Below, piece after piece: positions 1 to 11,700 of a stretch of DNA of 64,000 nt. The DNA is from Acanthopleura granulata. Lineage: Eukaryota > Mollusca > Polyplacophora > Chitonida > Chitonidae. Under the pieces are notes generated by a model. It saw only the letters and a program-made list of their open reading frames with translations. It did not search any database and was not told the origin of the DNA. The stretch spans positions 19,599,136 through 19,663,135 of the forward strand of contig JABBOT010000005.1 in NCBI GenBank assembly GCA_016165875.1, given 5' to 3'. The translations under genes were made by a program, and so were the position numbers. The stretch's first letter is position 1. Every line of letters starts with the position of its first letter.

Positions 1-1503
1 TTACTTCTTTCCCGTTTCCTCACCAAACATGAACGTCCATCGATATCAATGTAGAATATCGCTAAACACAACAGCTGAATAAGCACAACAGCACTATCAT
101 TTGCCCGCTAATGAACATATTTATACATACAAATACACTGCAAACACTATGATTATTTCCACCCGTATATATGTGTCCATGTAGCACTACGTACAGCATT
201 ATAAGTGTGGTAAGCACTATTCCTTTAGAACTGGACATGTTTAACCGGTATATTATATGTATACAACTAAACACTAGCAGGAACGTGACACGCCGCTGTG
301 GGCTGAGTGATTATAAAGGTGGAATGTTGTGAGTACTGTCTTTACACTGTAAAACGAAAGTGTTTAACTATAAATCACATCCCTTAGCAAATGCCTGGTG
401 TGATTCTTTTGTTCTGATCATGCAAAGAAAAATGTGTTTTATCGTGAACACATACAGCTTGTTATAATCTTACAGTGCACCGTTGGCCCATCATTCTTAG
501 CACAATAATAGACACGCGTCTCTCGCAAGCAAAATTACTTAAAATTTTATCTACGACTCGATGTCACAACATTATAACGAGTATGTATACAAATACATGT
601 ATGTGCAATTGAAGTTTTCGGCTTCAGATATATATTAACACTTATATATGTGTGTGTATATATATATATATATATATGTACAAAAATGAGTAAATCACTT
701 TAAGGTAAAATATACATTTCTATAGGCTATATACATATATGCTGCACTGGGCCATGTGTGTACTGTCACAGAAATTTATACACATTCATAGGTTTCCATG
801 GCAAAAACATTTCGATTATCTTCCCCTTTCCCTGACCCACCCAAAATAATCCCCATCTCTCAACAATGATCCAACAGCATAAGGCAAAGTCTTCTTTGAT
901 ATCCCAGAATGTTCGCATATATACATTTCTACCGGCAACAGTAGGAACCTGGGCATCGATTTAATATCGGTTTATGTACAGAAAAGTTACCCCTAAAAAG
1001 CTGGACTAGTCGAACGAATCGAGTGCTTTTCATCACACCATCTGCTGCAAAAAGTTGATTTTTTCCCCTCTTTATTTCGTATTTTCTATATTCAGTAGAT
1101 TATTCATGCATGTGTGGGTTTATGCCTTGGGGAAAAATTTTTTTCTACTCTCACTTTATAGGTCATTTTTCACGCTATAGACGATGAAAAACCTGCATTT
1201 TTGTCAAGGGACGTTTGAGAATAGGTTTGGACGTATTGCAAACCACAGGCCGCAAAGATCATGTTTGAGCCCAGGTAAAAGAGCCAGAGACATACAGCAG
1301 ATTTGTCCGTGTTATACATTCATACATGTATGTACAAACACACTTCAAGTGTGTGTGGGGAGGGGGGTGTGGAGCGGAGGTAGCGGTCACAAACATTTTT
1401 CAAAACATCTATTTGCTCATAATGTTTTTCCGATACGTTTTTGTCTTTTAAGCTATAGGATCATGATGTGACACGATATACGCCACAAATTACGACTAGC
1501 CTC

Positions 1504-1506
<3 letters not shown>

Positions 1507-1543
<37 letters not shown>
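1507..1543. repeat. (TA)n microsatellite
   Basis: An uninterrupted TA dinucleotide run of about 36 bp. Confidence 0.95.
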
Positions 1544-1546
<3 letters not shown>

Positions 1547-1624
1547 GAGGTTTTGTGAAAACGGCCGATGTCCCCTCCGATGTGGAGATCATATAGCCAT
1601 TCAGAGATTATGCATTTTATATCA

Positions 1625-1711
1625 TTTAACTATTACATGTAACCCAGATGTCAGTTAACTATTACATGTAATACAGATCTCAGTTAAATATTACACGTAA
1701 TACAGATGAAC
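1625..1711. repeat. 29-bp tandem repeat, three copies
   Basis: Three consecutive units containing TTAACTATTACATGTAA and CAGAT recur with a period of exactly 29 bp. The third copy is slightly diverged. Confidence 0.85.
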
Positions 1712-2603
1712 AAGCGCTGGTATACTATGTATATACATGTACTATGTGTGGCCCCATTTATCATGATCTGAAAACGGCTCACAGGTCACCCTTCTCATAC
1801 CAGTTGAGTATCACAACTTGCTGTAATAAAGATACATTACAGCTTGCATACCACATTGTTGAGAACGGCGCAGTGTCATTTATCATGGTTTAAGAATGAC
1901 TTATAGATAAGATCACAATTCTGATATCGATTAATTATTAGGACGTCGGATATGTAATAGAAATATAAAAAAAATTCTCTTCATATACTATTAGTCTGAA
2001 ACAATCTCATTAACCATGATGTGGGTTGTCATCAATCTTTTAATATCGATTAACTATCAAGGGTTCAAGTAACGGAGAATACAACGTGAAAGTATATTTT
2101 GAGCTCGGGATTAGTCCTAGAGTAACAGATACCTGTTAGCTATGAGATGTGAAAGAGATAGATAATAAATGGTATAGTTGAGATTTCGCGAAACTGCATT
2201 TCAAGGTTAGGAGATACAAGACAATGCTCACGTGCAATCCATACAATATGCGTGTACATTTTCAAGCATGGCAAATACGTGTTTATGTACATAACATTAA
2301 ATATGGACGTGTCAAAAATAAAACATCACCATGGCTGCGTGTATCAACCACCGAAGGTGATTTGTTTGTGTCGAGGAATTTGGCGATATGAGGAGGCCGC
2401 CTTACCGCCAGACTACAAAAGCCAGCGCCATAAGGCTGCGTCTTTTGGGGGGGGGGGGGGAGAAAAAAGGTCCGGACAACACAAATAGGTTTAAGTTTAG
2501 GGGAGAAACCTTGTTAGCCAACACTCGAGATGAGAAATCCCGGGATAAACTGATGCGCTGAGCCTGGTCGGCCCAGTAACTTTGAACTGTTTGAGCGGGA
2601 AGC

Positions 2604-2789
2604 TCAGGCTATGAGATCCAGGTAGGTAGGCTCAGACAAGCACATTTTATCCAGTTTAAGACGAATCTCTTTCATGGTAAGCCTGTCTTGTGGCTGTCGT
2701 CTCCAACAGTCCAGCATAATAGCGTAAGCTTCCTCGGGGCAGTAGCGGGGGCATTCCAACAGGTTGCCGTTCTGGATGTGCTGCAATAC
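2604..2789 (-). CDS. Trk: Trk exon 13: kinase C-terminal lobe, PLC-gamma tail, stop codon
   Basis: This 186-bp terminal coding exon (phase 0 in) encodes residues 804-864 and ends in TGA at 2604-2606. It contains [19 protein letters not shown], matching the Trk CPxEVYxxMxxCWQR box, and ends [10 protein letters not shown]859 matches the vertebrate C-terminal PVYLD(I/V)LG tyrosine that recruits PLC-gamma. The short C-tail directly after the kinase is a Trk hallmark. The acceptor is TTTTCCCTCGCAG. Confidence 0.95.
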   Translation of the reverse strand, partial: VLQHIQNGNLLECPRYCPEEAYAIMLDCWRRQPQDRLTMKEIRLKLDKMCLSEPTYLDLIA

Positions 2790-5700
2790 CTGCGAGGGAA
2801 AATTGACACATATATTAAATGTGATGACAACACAGTATTTGGAGGAATTCTAGACCAGTGACGCCTCCGATGCCTACGCCTAGCATCACTGCATTTTTTT
2901 TTACCTAATTCTGCTTAAGCCATGGTGCGGGGGGGGGGGGGTTGTAAGTTGTTACTTCTTAAACGCTTGCAAGAACAGTTGGAATAAAACCCTAACTGAG
3001 GTAAGAAACGGACAAGGGATCCGATTTCAACGGTAAGGTGTAACCAACTATCACAGTGTCGTCGCTGCTCTGGTTTTACTCACCGCAGTGATGTAGTCTT
3101 TTGTATTTGTAAGCGTTCATTCCAGAGTTCACCAAAACGTCAAATAATTCCAACAACAGCACAGTTTATATGTAATCCCCAAAATATTCTCCACAAAAGT
3201 AATTCTTGCGCATCTGTCGCATTACCGGTGCTGCTGTGACATCTTATCCATTTTCAACTGATTTATTTATTCACTTATTTCATAGGTATTTTACGCCATA
3301 CTCAAGGATATTTCACTTATACGACGGCTGCCAGCACTGTTATAGTAAAAGCAAACTGGGCAGAGGCGGGCATTTTTATTCCAAAAAAAAGGTATGCTGC
3401 CAAGGCAGCATACTTTTATTGAGTCGTTTCTCCGAATCCATTTTTTTGTCATTGCTGCTTTAAGTCAAGCGCTTTGTCACGTATTGGGTGAAATGCAGTT
3501 ATTTACTCAGGAGACATCTGTTTCATGCACACATAAACACGACCGCGTCATGTATTATGCGAAACATTCTTGTGTTCAGCATTCAAATAAATAAATGTTA
3601 TCCGTGCAACGTATGATATTTATCCCTAAACAAAAATGGTTCTGTGCATTTTGAACACTGACCAAAGGATCGATATCTTTCTTCATGTGCGTTAAAAATA
3701 TCAGCAATAAATAAATTCCAAATTATTTGAAATGGCAGGAAATCAATTTACACGAAGCTGCCAGAAGAAGAAAAAAAAATTCACACAAGATGACTGAGCC
3801 CCAACCACATTAAATCACGTTTATGTGGTGGCACCAAAACTACATCATCTTTTATTTACCATTCGTTGGAAACATAACAGGTAATGTGACTTCAAAAAGT
3901 AAGAAAAAGTAAGGTAAGCAAAACACATACCTCGTGATTGGATAATTCGTACCAGGGTTGCTTGCCGTAAGTGAAAATTTCCCACATCACTACACCGAAA
4001 CTCCAGACGTCCGACTCGACCGTGAACTTTCGATACATCACGCTTTCCGGAGGCATCCATCTTACGGGTAACATCGTACTGCCGCCAACCTGGTAATCGA
4101 ACGATTACAGTATATATGTTCTAGCATTACTAACACATGAAGGTTCATCCCTTGACAGCTAAACAAACATAATATGTAAGCTAAACAAACACAACATGCA
4201 AGCTAAACAAACACAATTTGCAAGCTAAACAAACACTATGCAAGCTAAACAAACACAGCTACACTCAGTACAATGCAATTTGGCCGCTGTCGTAGAAGTG
4301 AAATATTCTTTAGTACGACGTAAAACTTAAATGACAAAAATAAATAAATAAATTCTCCTACCTACAACTATGAATGGTAGCAAGCGTATAAAACATGTTA
4401 CCCAAAAGTAAAACGTTTGACCCCAGAAATGAAGCCCTTTTGATCTTTATGTTTATTTAAGTTTTAGGTGGTTTAACGTTGTTTTCAATAATATTTCGGT
4501 TAGCCCAGAACAGTCTTTCCAAGGAGTAGGCCAGACCTAGTATCCACCTTGTCATGGTTCTTCATCACTGGAAAGTCGTGTTTGAAGCAACAATGCAAAC
4601 ATGACATCCACGATGATGTCACCCCTAGTAACAGTCACAAACGTATGATCGACAGAAACAAATTAAATGAACAATGCTATTTCAGAAAAAGCGCAGAGCA
4701 AAGCTGGATAAAAGAATATAAATGTAACTCTGAATACGCAGTACATAATTGCATAGCTTCTACATTTCGACCTGATATATACCATCATCAGGTTATATAT
4801 ATTGTGATTTACACCTCATGGTGACATAAATCGGGTGGTATATTATACCTTATGATGACTTAAATCAGGCGGTATGTTATACGTAACGCCGAAATATAGA
4901 ACAATATACCAGCATGCAAACCGTATTGGGATTTAGGCTTTATACACTGGATTATATAAAGGGGGCGGGGGGGGGGGCTCCGTGGCCGAGGAGGTTAGAG
5001 CGCCAACGTGGCGTTATGACCCCGTGCTTCCCTTGAGTTGAAGTCCGGTCCATGCTGTCTTCCTCTCCGGCCGTACGTGGGAAGGTCCACCAGCAACCTG
5101 CGGATGGTTGTGGGTTTCCCCAGGGTTCTCTCCGGTTTCCTCCCAGCATAACCCTGACCGTCGTCGTATAAGTTAAATATTACTGAATACGGCGTATAAC
5201 ACCAATCAAATAGATAGACAATAAATAAATAAATGAATATAATAATGATCTGTTGCAAATCTGGGTTTTGGTGTTTCTTCCTTACCCTATAGTAATCCGT
5301 ACTGTACACATCCCGCAACATACCAAAGTCCCCGATCTTGACTTTGAGTTTGTCGCCTACCAGACAGTTCCTGGTGGCTAGGTCTCGGTGGACGAAGTGC
5401 TGGGACGCCAAGTATTCCATCCCGATGGAAATCTGGAGGGCGATATGTAGCAACTGCGGTATCGTCAGCTGCTCTATGTTGATATGACCTTTGCAAAGAA
5501 AGGCGGCGTCTGGACCATTTCGTCTGCAAAAATCAGAAAACATTTTATTTTTGAAAATAGAATTACTGGATGATTGGAAACTATTGCCTCGTTTGAGAGT
5601 ATTACTGCAATACATGATGGCGATTTTCAGCAGGCAATACATTTGACTACTATGTATATGGTCGCAGAAACGTAACACATAGGCGAGAACTTTCAGCTTT

Positions 5701-8700
5701 AAAAATGTGTGTTGTTCAAAGACGGATAATTAATTTAACACGCTGTTAATTTCCGCTAAGATACATAACTGAAAAAAGAAGCGGCGGAATCTCATTTAGC
5801 CATGACACCTGGTCAAAAGTGGACGTTCATTGTGGCCGAAGGTAACACCCTGTCTCACCAACATGTTTTAGCGATGTGTTTGGTTTTTTTTTCGGGGGGG
5901 GGGGGGCTGGGGAAGTGGCATTCATAATATGTCGAACACGCGGAAGAACATTTACCAGAGACTTTCCCTCTATCACGCTGCACTTTAATTTGCACCACCA
6001 CAGCAGGAATAGAACAGATTTCATCTGATCCAGATTTACGTGATTTACCGCATTGTTGTTGTGCGCCTCACTTAGTGACATGCTGTGTGCTTCAAAGATG
6101 CATTTGCAGAGACAGGATACCATACGTTGAGACTGTTTTGCTTGCTTTAACACTTAATCTATTTATTTGATAGAATCATTCAAGGCTAAGCCACTCGTTC
6201 GACATTCAATGTTTGGATACGATTCTGTAAAGGAAATAGTGAGGGCGAGAATGAAATATGCAACCTGTAAGCCTGTGAAGTGAATAAAAAATACTACATC
6301 ACAAAGAGTAAAGCCAGTAGAGCGACGACAGTGTGATACATGTAGTTGACAAATGGTCACACGTTATCGGTGAAATACGGCCTCTTGTCAGCTTACCTCA
6401 GTTTGGGTTTTTTTCTAAATGTTCATGTGAGAGTTTAAGAAGTAACATCTTAGCCCCCCCCCTCCAACAATGACCCATAAGAAACAGAATAAAGCTAAAT
6501 AAGAAACATTTCAGTGATATTAAATGCAATATACTATAGACCTCACTGGTCTGGAATTACTCAAAAGACTGTGTTATCGTCACATCCAATACATGGCCGC
6601 AATAACATGGAGGTCACGCCAGTCGTGGCCGTGTGGCTGGAATTTTGAACTCAACAGCAGTGTAACCTGTCAGCTTGCTTTCAGATTTATTTCCAGTCAA
6701 ACGACTTGATCACGCTATTTGTGTTGACTGGCTCGCTGAAGTTTCAGACTACGTCATTCTCGACTTCACGGCCTTATTAATACGTGATCGATTAGAACTA
6801 TTATTTACACAGGGGGTCACTGAACGTCCACAAATGCACAAATCACAGATTTTGTCCTCCTCTCTCTTTTGACGTTGATGGCCAGCTGTTGCATTCGATC
6901 TGTTGTTTACACAGCCCATGTATGGATAGCTAAGAGAGAAACAATGACACTCGGTGGTTTCCGAGAATTTACTTCAAGTGAAAAGCAAACGAAGTATACA
7001 TCACCGGAAAAAAAAAACGCTGAAAACTATATTTGAAAACAGCCTTTGCTTTTAAATGATGGCGGCAATTGTTAGGAGGCTATTTTGGACCAATCATATT
7101 GCATTAAACTCCAGTCTCCCCAATGGCAGATCAAAACAGTCCTGTTTTGGGTGTGGTGGGCGAAATGATTTCATCATCATAATTTGTAATGATTTTATTC
7201 TATTTGAATGGTGATTAACACCATAAGCATTAGAAACTACGTATGCATCAACGAAAATCCACTGACCAAATGTCTGTCTCAAACAACTGGTAAAGTTAAC
7301 GACACATGTTAATATAGTTACAAATATTTTTTCCTTTAACTTAATCAAAAGATTCGATCTTTGGGATATATAGGCATGTATGTTTATTGCATCGGTGATT
7401 TTATGATCGCTTGACATCAAAGCGTGTCTCCTACTTGGAAAGGTCCGCCAGAAACCTGCGGATGGTCGTGGGTTTCCGCCGGACTCTGCCCGGTTTCCTC
7501 CCATCATAATGCTGGCCATCGTCGTAAGAGTGATTCTTGAGCACTCACTTGAGTAAACCACCAATTAAACATATAGATACATAAATCAAAGCACAACTGA
7601 GATACCTATATTTGTGTTTGAGGTGTATGTTACTCGAGGACTACGAGTTTATATTTTGAACTGCATTTCATGCCTTGAAAATTGACAGTTTTCCCTCCAT
7701 CACTGAAAACTGCTGACAGCTTCTTTCTTGCACATTACCCACTTTATTAACTATTTACACACATATTTCATACATCATATATTTCATAATACCTTTGGAA
7801 AGTGGTGCTGTATGTTGTTTTGGAAATGGATCTTGGGTGTAGGAGTGGCATGCGAATGCCATTAAATGCGCATGACAAAACCCTGACTGAATCTGGTGGC
7901 TGAATTTCACCTATAGCCATTGCGCAATATCAAATTGCCGTCGCTGTTCTGGTATTAAATGTCACCATACATTATTACGTATTATTACCTACATTAGGTT
8001 GAGTATTGTTTCTTTTTGGAACACCTGGGATCACCCTAACAATCTGGACAACTACAGCAGAGTAGACATGGCAGATTTCCATTATTTCGCGGAATGAAAT
8101 TCTCAAGGCGTGGAAAACGTCTTGAAAGGATCATGGCCTTCTATATGTTGTAAAAACGTCTCCTCTTATTCAAAAGGGGAGTTTCCAGTTCGCACTTTCT
8201 CATTGCTGAAAGTAAAAGAGGTGTCCGACTGTACCATGGGACCTGTCAGAAATGTGAAGCAACTATTTCTGATTGAATTTACCATAACATGGGCGTCTAC
8301 AAAACTTTCACAAAATGTAATTTAGAGTAGGAGCGCGGTAGAAAAAATCGAGGAACTCAACACCTGTGAGCTAAAGAAGTTTCTGAATAAAACAGGTGAC
8401 ATTTATGCCCTTGGGACAGGGCGAGATAGATGATCGGTAAATTAAAGCAAAATTTTGGACAAGCCACATGATACAGTACAATCTTTTTTACGTTAAGGGG
8501 CAAAAGATTTCCGTCTCAACACTTCCGTAGCTTGTTACAGATGCACACCAATTAACACCTATGGTCGCGGTTTCAGTCTAGCTCACTTTTGCTAAACGTT
8601 TCTTTCTGCGATGTGTCTCTCTGACTGATCCTTACGTCCTGTAAATTATACTTAAAACGTGTATTCTTATACAGAAACTCCCAATATAAAATGGCACATG

Positions 8701-11700
8701 GTCACACGTAACTGGTGACATCCGATCTATTGAAAATTTAACTCAGTTAAGGTTTTATTCTATTTACTTTACACAAATTTATTAGATTGCCATATTACAC
8801 TTCACTGGTCTATAATTACTCAAAGGTAATTGTGTTGTCAGCACATTTAAAAAAACACAACAATAATACGAAAACATCGCAAAGGGACTAGCCCGTTTGA
8901 CAGCGTATTCGAGTTCAGATATCTACTGCTGGTTGGTGTCACTAGAAAGTATGGCAGCACGCAAGGCTGTGGTGAAAATACAATTTATTATCATGTCCAA
9001 CAATGCTGGCATAGAGGAAAGGGACATATAGAATTTCACTTGAAGTCGGGAGCTGTTTGTTATATTGACATTCACGGCTGCTATAATAAGGGGAAAAATT
9101 GAAAAGGTCGACAAGAACAGCTGCTATAATATATGATTTCACGTAAAGACATCCAGAGCAAACAAATCAGGAAATATAAAACACACACGTTCACATAAAA
9201 ACGAGACAAAAACACCGTCACCATTAAACACCAGTACTTCTCACGTAAATAATGCTTCTTTCCTTCTATTTCTCGCCTTTTTCTTCCAATCTAACTTGCG
9301 TGGTCAATGAACCTTTATTTGAAAACATCGGTATCCTATTTGCTCATCGATTTACGACAGACTTCCAGTTCACGTTCTATTGACGTCACAGATCACATCT
9401 AAGGTTTGCCTCGTTGACGGTCTTTGTACCCAGCAACAATTAGAGAACGATAGAGTAACGAAGACTCATCCTGGTGCGCACGAAGGGAGTCTTAGCACAG
9501 AGCAGGACCAGCGTTGTCAAGCCGTTCGAATTCTTATCATGTGAGCGTCCAACACTTTCAATGTCCACATTTTAAAGGCTTCATGATGAATGGTAAATCA
9601 TCCACTCTTCAATTGCTACAAAACATCTTTTTTTATACAAAAAAACCCAAATCATTTTCATACGTTGGAACTGTTGATTGATGTTTGGTTCAGACATCTG
9701 GAATTTTACTCAAATTAAACAACTTTTCTCATTTAATTATGTATATATAATTCATACATAAATAAATAAATAAATAAAAATACTCACATTTGTATAAAAA
9801 ATTTGCATAGACATAGCTTTGCATTGCATGAGAATATTATTATTGATTTGAATAAATACGTAGAAGAAGACAGTAAGAATCGAAACAGTAACAGAGAGAG
9901 TGCGCTATTTCTGGTTGCCTATCGAGCAGTGCAGAGGTAGGCCACTTGGGGACGAATGTTCCAAGCCGTTAATTAAGGCTGGTTGGTCGGTGAGTAAGGC
10001 GTGCAGCTAACGCGCTGAACTGAAGCCTGCTAACACGGAACCACTGAGGTCATGCAAACGTCCATGCCTTGTTGTCCCCGTACATTGAACCAGCAGCTTG
10101 ACAGGGTAGACATCAAATCTCTCGGGAGGACTTCCTTCGACACAATCCCCGGAGATCCAATAACTTAATCCTAAGCCGGATCATTCCTCCCATAAATCAA
10201 TAGCATGCAGTCGGCGACAGTACATGCCATGTTACTGTCTTTCAATAAAACGTCAGCTCCTATATTAGTTTGTGCAGACTGATATTAGAGGCTCGCTTAA
10301 AAACTGAATTCGACCTTGACATTGGAAAGCTTCTCTTCGGATTACATGCGAAGACAGTTGACATATCTGATGAAAAAAGAGGCTATGTGCTCGCGATGGG
10401 GCTGACATCAATTACGTCATAAAAAAAAGAAAATGCATCAAAATGCTAAAAAAGCTCATGTGTAATTTTAAAAAAAAACGCCTAATTTTAAAACTTAACC
10501 TCATCAACACGCCCTCTCTCGTGACCACTGGTGCTTTTCTTTGAATCCACACTCACGAACAGGTCGCGATATTTCGCAATTTCTCTGACAATTCTCAGAG
10601 GTAAATATGAGACAAATTGACATCCCTGATGTGCAGTTACCAATATACCGAATAAGGACAACGGCGAAAAGGAAAGATGCATGCATAGAGAGCGGAATAG
10701 TGGGAGGGGAGTGGGTGGTGGAATGAGACAGTAAACAGTGTTCGCCGGGGGAAACATAAACTTTTGGCCCTTGATTCCTGAGAAAGTCGCCTCGGACTAC
10801 TTTTTTGCGTTGTAGGACCATTAATAAAGGAGAGTAGCTGGCGTGCGTGTGTCAATAATTGGCGGAATGTTTGAAGACATAAGGTTCAGCCGGATGAGCG
10901 GGTACGGGTCGGGCCAGTCGAATAGATTATCTCATTACTCAGCTGGCCGGAGGTCAGCGTGAGCTGTGGAAAGGACGTTTGACTGCAATCCATGTCGCCA
11001 ACAGTGTTAGCCATCACTGATTTCCACAATTTCCTCTCTGCTCATTTGGTAATTAAAAAAGCAGACAGTCAGTGATTTGGTCGCTTTAGCCTCTGGCCTT
11101 TCCGGGCAGAAAATGATGTACGGGACTCCAAATAAATGATCTGAACCCGGTTCATCAGGACCCATGCCACCATTGGGCACTTGTCCCTGTATATACATAG
11201 GCGGCACTCGAGTTCCCCAACTGCTGCCTAAGGAAAAATGTCCTTCTTTACCAACAGCGGGAAACGACATATCATAGTCTTATTGGGAAACTCGTCTTTA
11301 AAATATTGTCTTGTGTTTTTTTATTTTCTTTTGCGCTTACCGAGTCAATGTATGTAATACATTTTCCCCTCTGTGTACGTGATAGTCTGAACTGGAATTC
11401 AATCGTGTGTTCTCGAGGCTTCTGTGTTTATCAGTTTCGTGTCATTGTACATAAAGGGTACATTCTGGAAAATGTACCCATATTGTAAACATCTTTACGA
11501 TTAAACTAACCAGAATTTTCTTTACGTTAGTCTATAAATATAAGAGACGAAGTTAGAAGTTTCGTCGTCATTTTACTTATGTCCCCTGGACAGGAGTCTT
11601 TTACTCATTTAAGAGCAGTCATATTTACTCTCGTCCACTTAGAAGGATTTTGTGGGATTTGGAGATGCCAGCTTTCACGCCATTTGTCATTCGTCATTTT

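Larger units (their letters stand above)
1..2603. other. 3' flank / 3' UTR region of Trk, no other gene
   Basis: This is AT-rich sequence downstream of the Trk stop codon. It holds TA/TG microsatellites (about 644-677 and 1507-1543), a three-copy 29-bp tandem repeat (1625-1711) and a G homopolymer near 2448-2460. Possible minus-strand polyadenylation hexamers are ATTAAA (2039-2044) and AATAAA (1071-1076), but I cannot say which, if either, is used. The short open frames have no recognisable content. Confidence 0.6.
2790..3930 (-). other. Trk intron 12
   Basis: This 1141-bp phase-0 intron contains one copy of the R1 dispersed repeat (about 2815-3090) and the 3' end of a minus-oriented SINE (about 3261-3370). 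The remainder has no visible function. Confidence 0.85.
4090..5285 (-). other. Trk intron 11
   Basis: This 1196-bp phase-0 intron contains a short AGCTAAACAAACA tandem repeat, a SINE tail fragment, a 34-bp two-copy repeat and a nearly full SINE whose tail ends about 50 bp from the exon 11 donor. Confidence 0.85.

Noticed and set aside
4995..5678. A 227-codon minus-strand open frame
   Set aside because: Only 5286-5523 is coding (Trk exon 11). The rest is intron read-through and the antisense of a SINE.
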